Origin: Pyrodictiaceae archaeon
GTDB lineage: Archaea; Thermoproteota; Thermoprotei_A; Sulfolobales; Pyrodictiaceae
Assembly: GCA_027046105.1 (NCBI GenBank)
Contig: JALTZQ010000131.1
Span: 1 to 13,689 of the forward strand
Direction: 5' to 3'
Length of the DNA: 13,689 nt
Shown here: positions 13,685 to 13,689 of the stretch, piece by piece
How positions within the stretch are numbered: position 1 is the stretch's first letter
Layout of the letters: each line of letters starts with the position of its first letter
Program-made: the position numbers and the translations under genes
Notes under the pieces: generated by a model
What the model saw: the letters and a program-made list of their open reading frames with translations, nothing else
Told to the model about the DNA's origin: nothing
Database searches by the model: none

Positions 13685-13689
13685 AGCAC

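Overview
The window looks like chromosomal DNA of a hyperthermophilic crenarchaeon, most likely Desulfurococcales and perhaps close to Pyrodictiaceae. This rests on an elongator tRNA-Met with a canonical bulge-helix-bulge (BHB) intron and encoded CCA, archaeal TATA boxes about 25 nt before several starts, a mixture of leaderless and GGAGG/GGTG-led genes, frequent GTG/TTG starts, and archaeal families (one-iron superoxide reductase, ADP-forming acyl-CoA synthetase alpha subunit, NfeD/ClpP-like membrane protease). The family-level placement is inference. I see no insertion sequence, CRISPR array, phage gene or toxin-antitoxin pair.

Layout. 52-1539 (-) encodes a secreted helical protein with no cysteine. 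It diverges from a small membrane zincin (1748-2296, +) across a region holding a perfect inverted repeat. The zincin converges on a ZIP metal transporter (2293-3102, -), and the two stop codons share a CTAG. Next are an intron-containing tRNA-Met (3273-3406, -), an HD-domain phosphohydrolase (3414-4694, -) with a possible 31-codon leaderless ORF ahead of it, and superoxide reductase (4941-5321, -). The reductase diverges from a nitroreductase-family flavoprotein (5660-6364, +).

6373-8490 is a block of genes I cannot assign: a beta-rich hypothetical, a small protein with four zinc-ligand pairs, and two convergent hypotheticals. Its 371-bp gap contains a structured element with two mutually exclusive folds. 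An SDR oxidoreductase (8581-9360, -) and an acyl-CoA synthetase alpha subunit (9460-10917, +) diverge from a compact 99-bp bidirectional promoter. A hairpin-rich spacer, a type IIA HAD phosphatase (11090-11962, -), the NfeD-type protease (12160-13407, +) and a small membrane protein (13415-13684, -) close the window.

Function. SOR and the flavoprotein suggest oxidative-stress or redox housekeeping. The acyl-CoA synthetase subunit, SDR and HAD proteins suggest central metabolism. The ZIP transporter and the two membrane proteases concern metal uptake and membrane protein turnover. No single new pathway is evident. The most unusual signals are the NfeD signal peptide that lies in frame but has no start codon (apparent frameshift), the short leaderless ORF overlapping the HD gene start by TTGA, the structured spacers at about 7278-7355 and 10914-11073, and an SOR without the usual catalytic-loop lysine.
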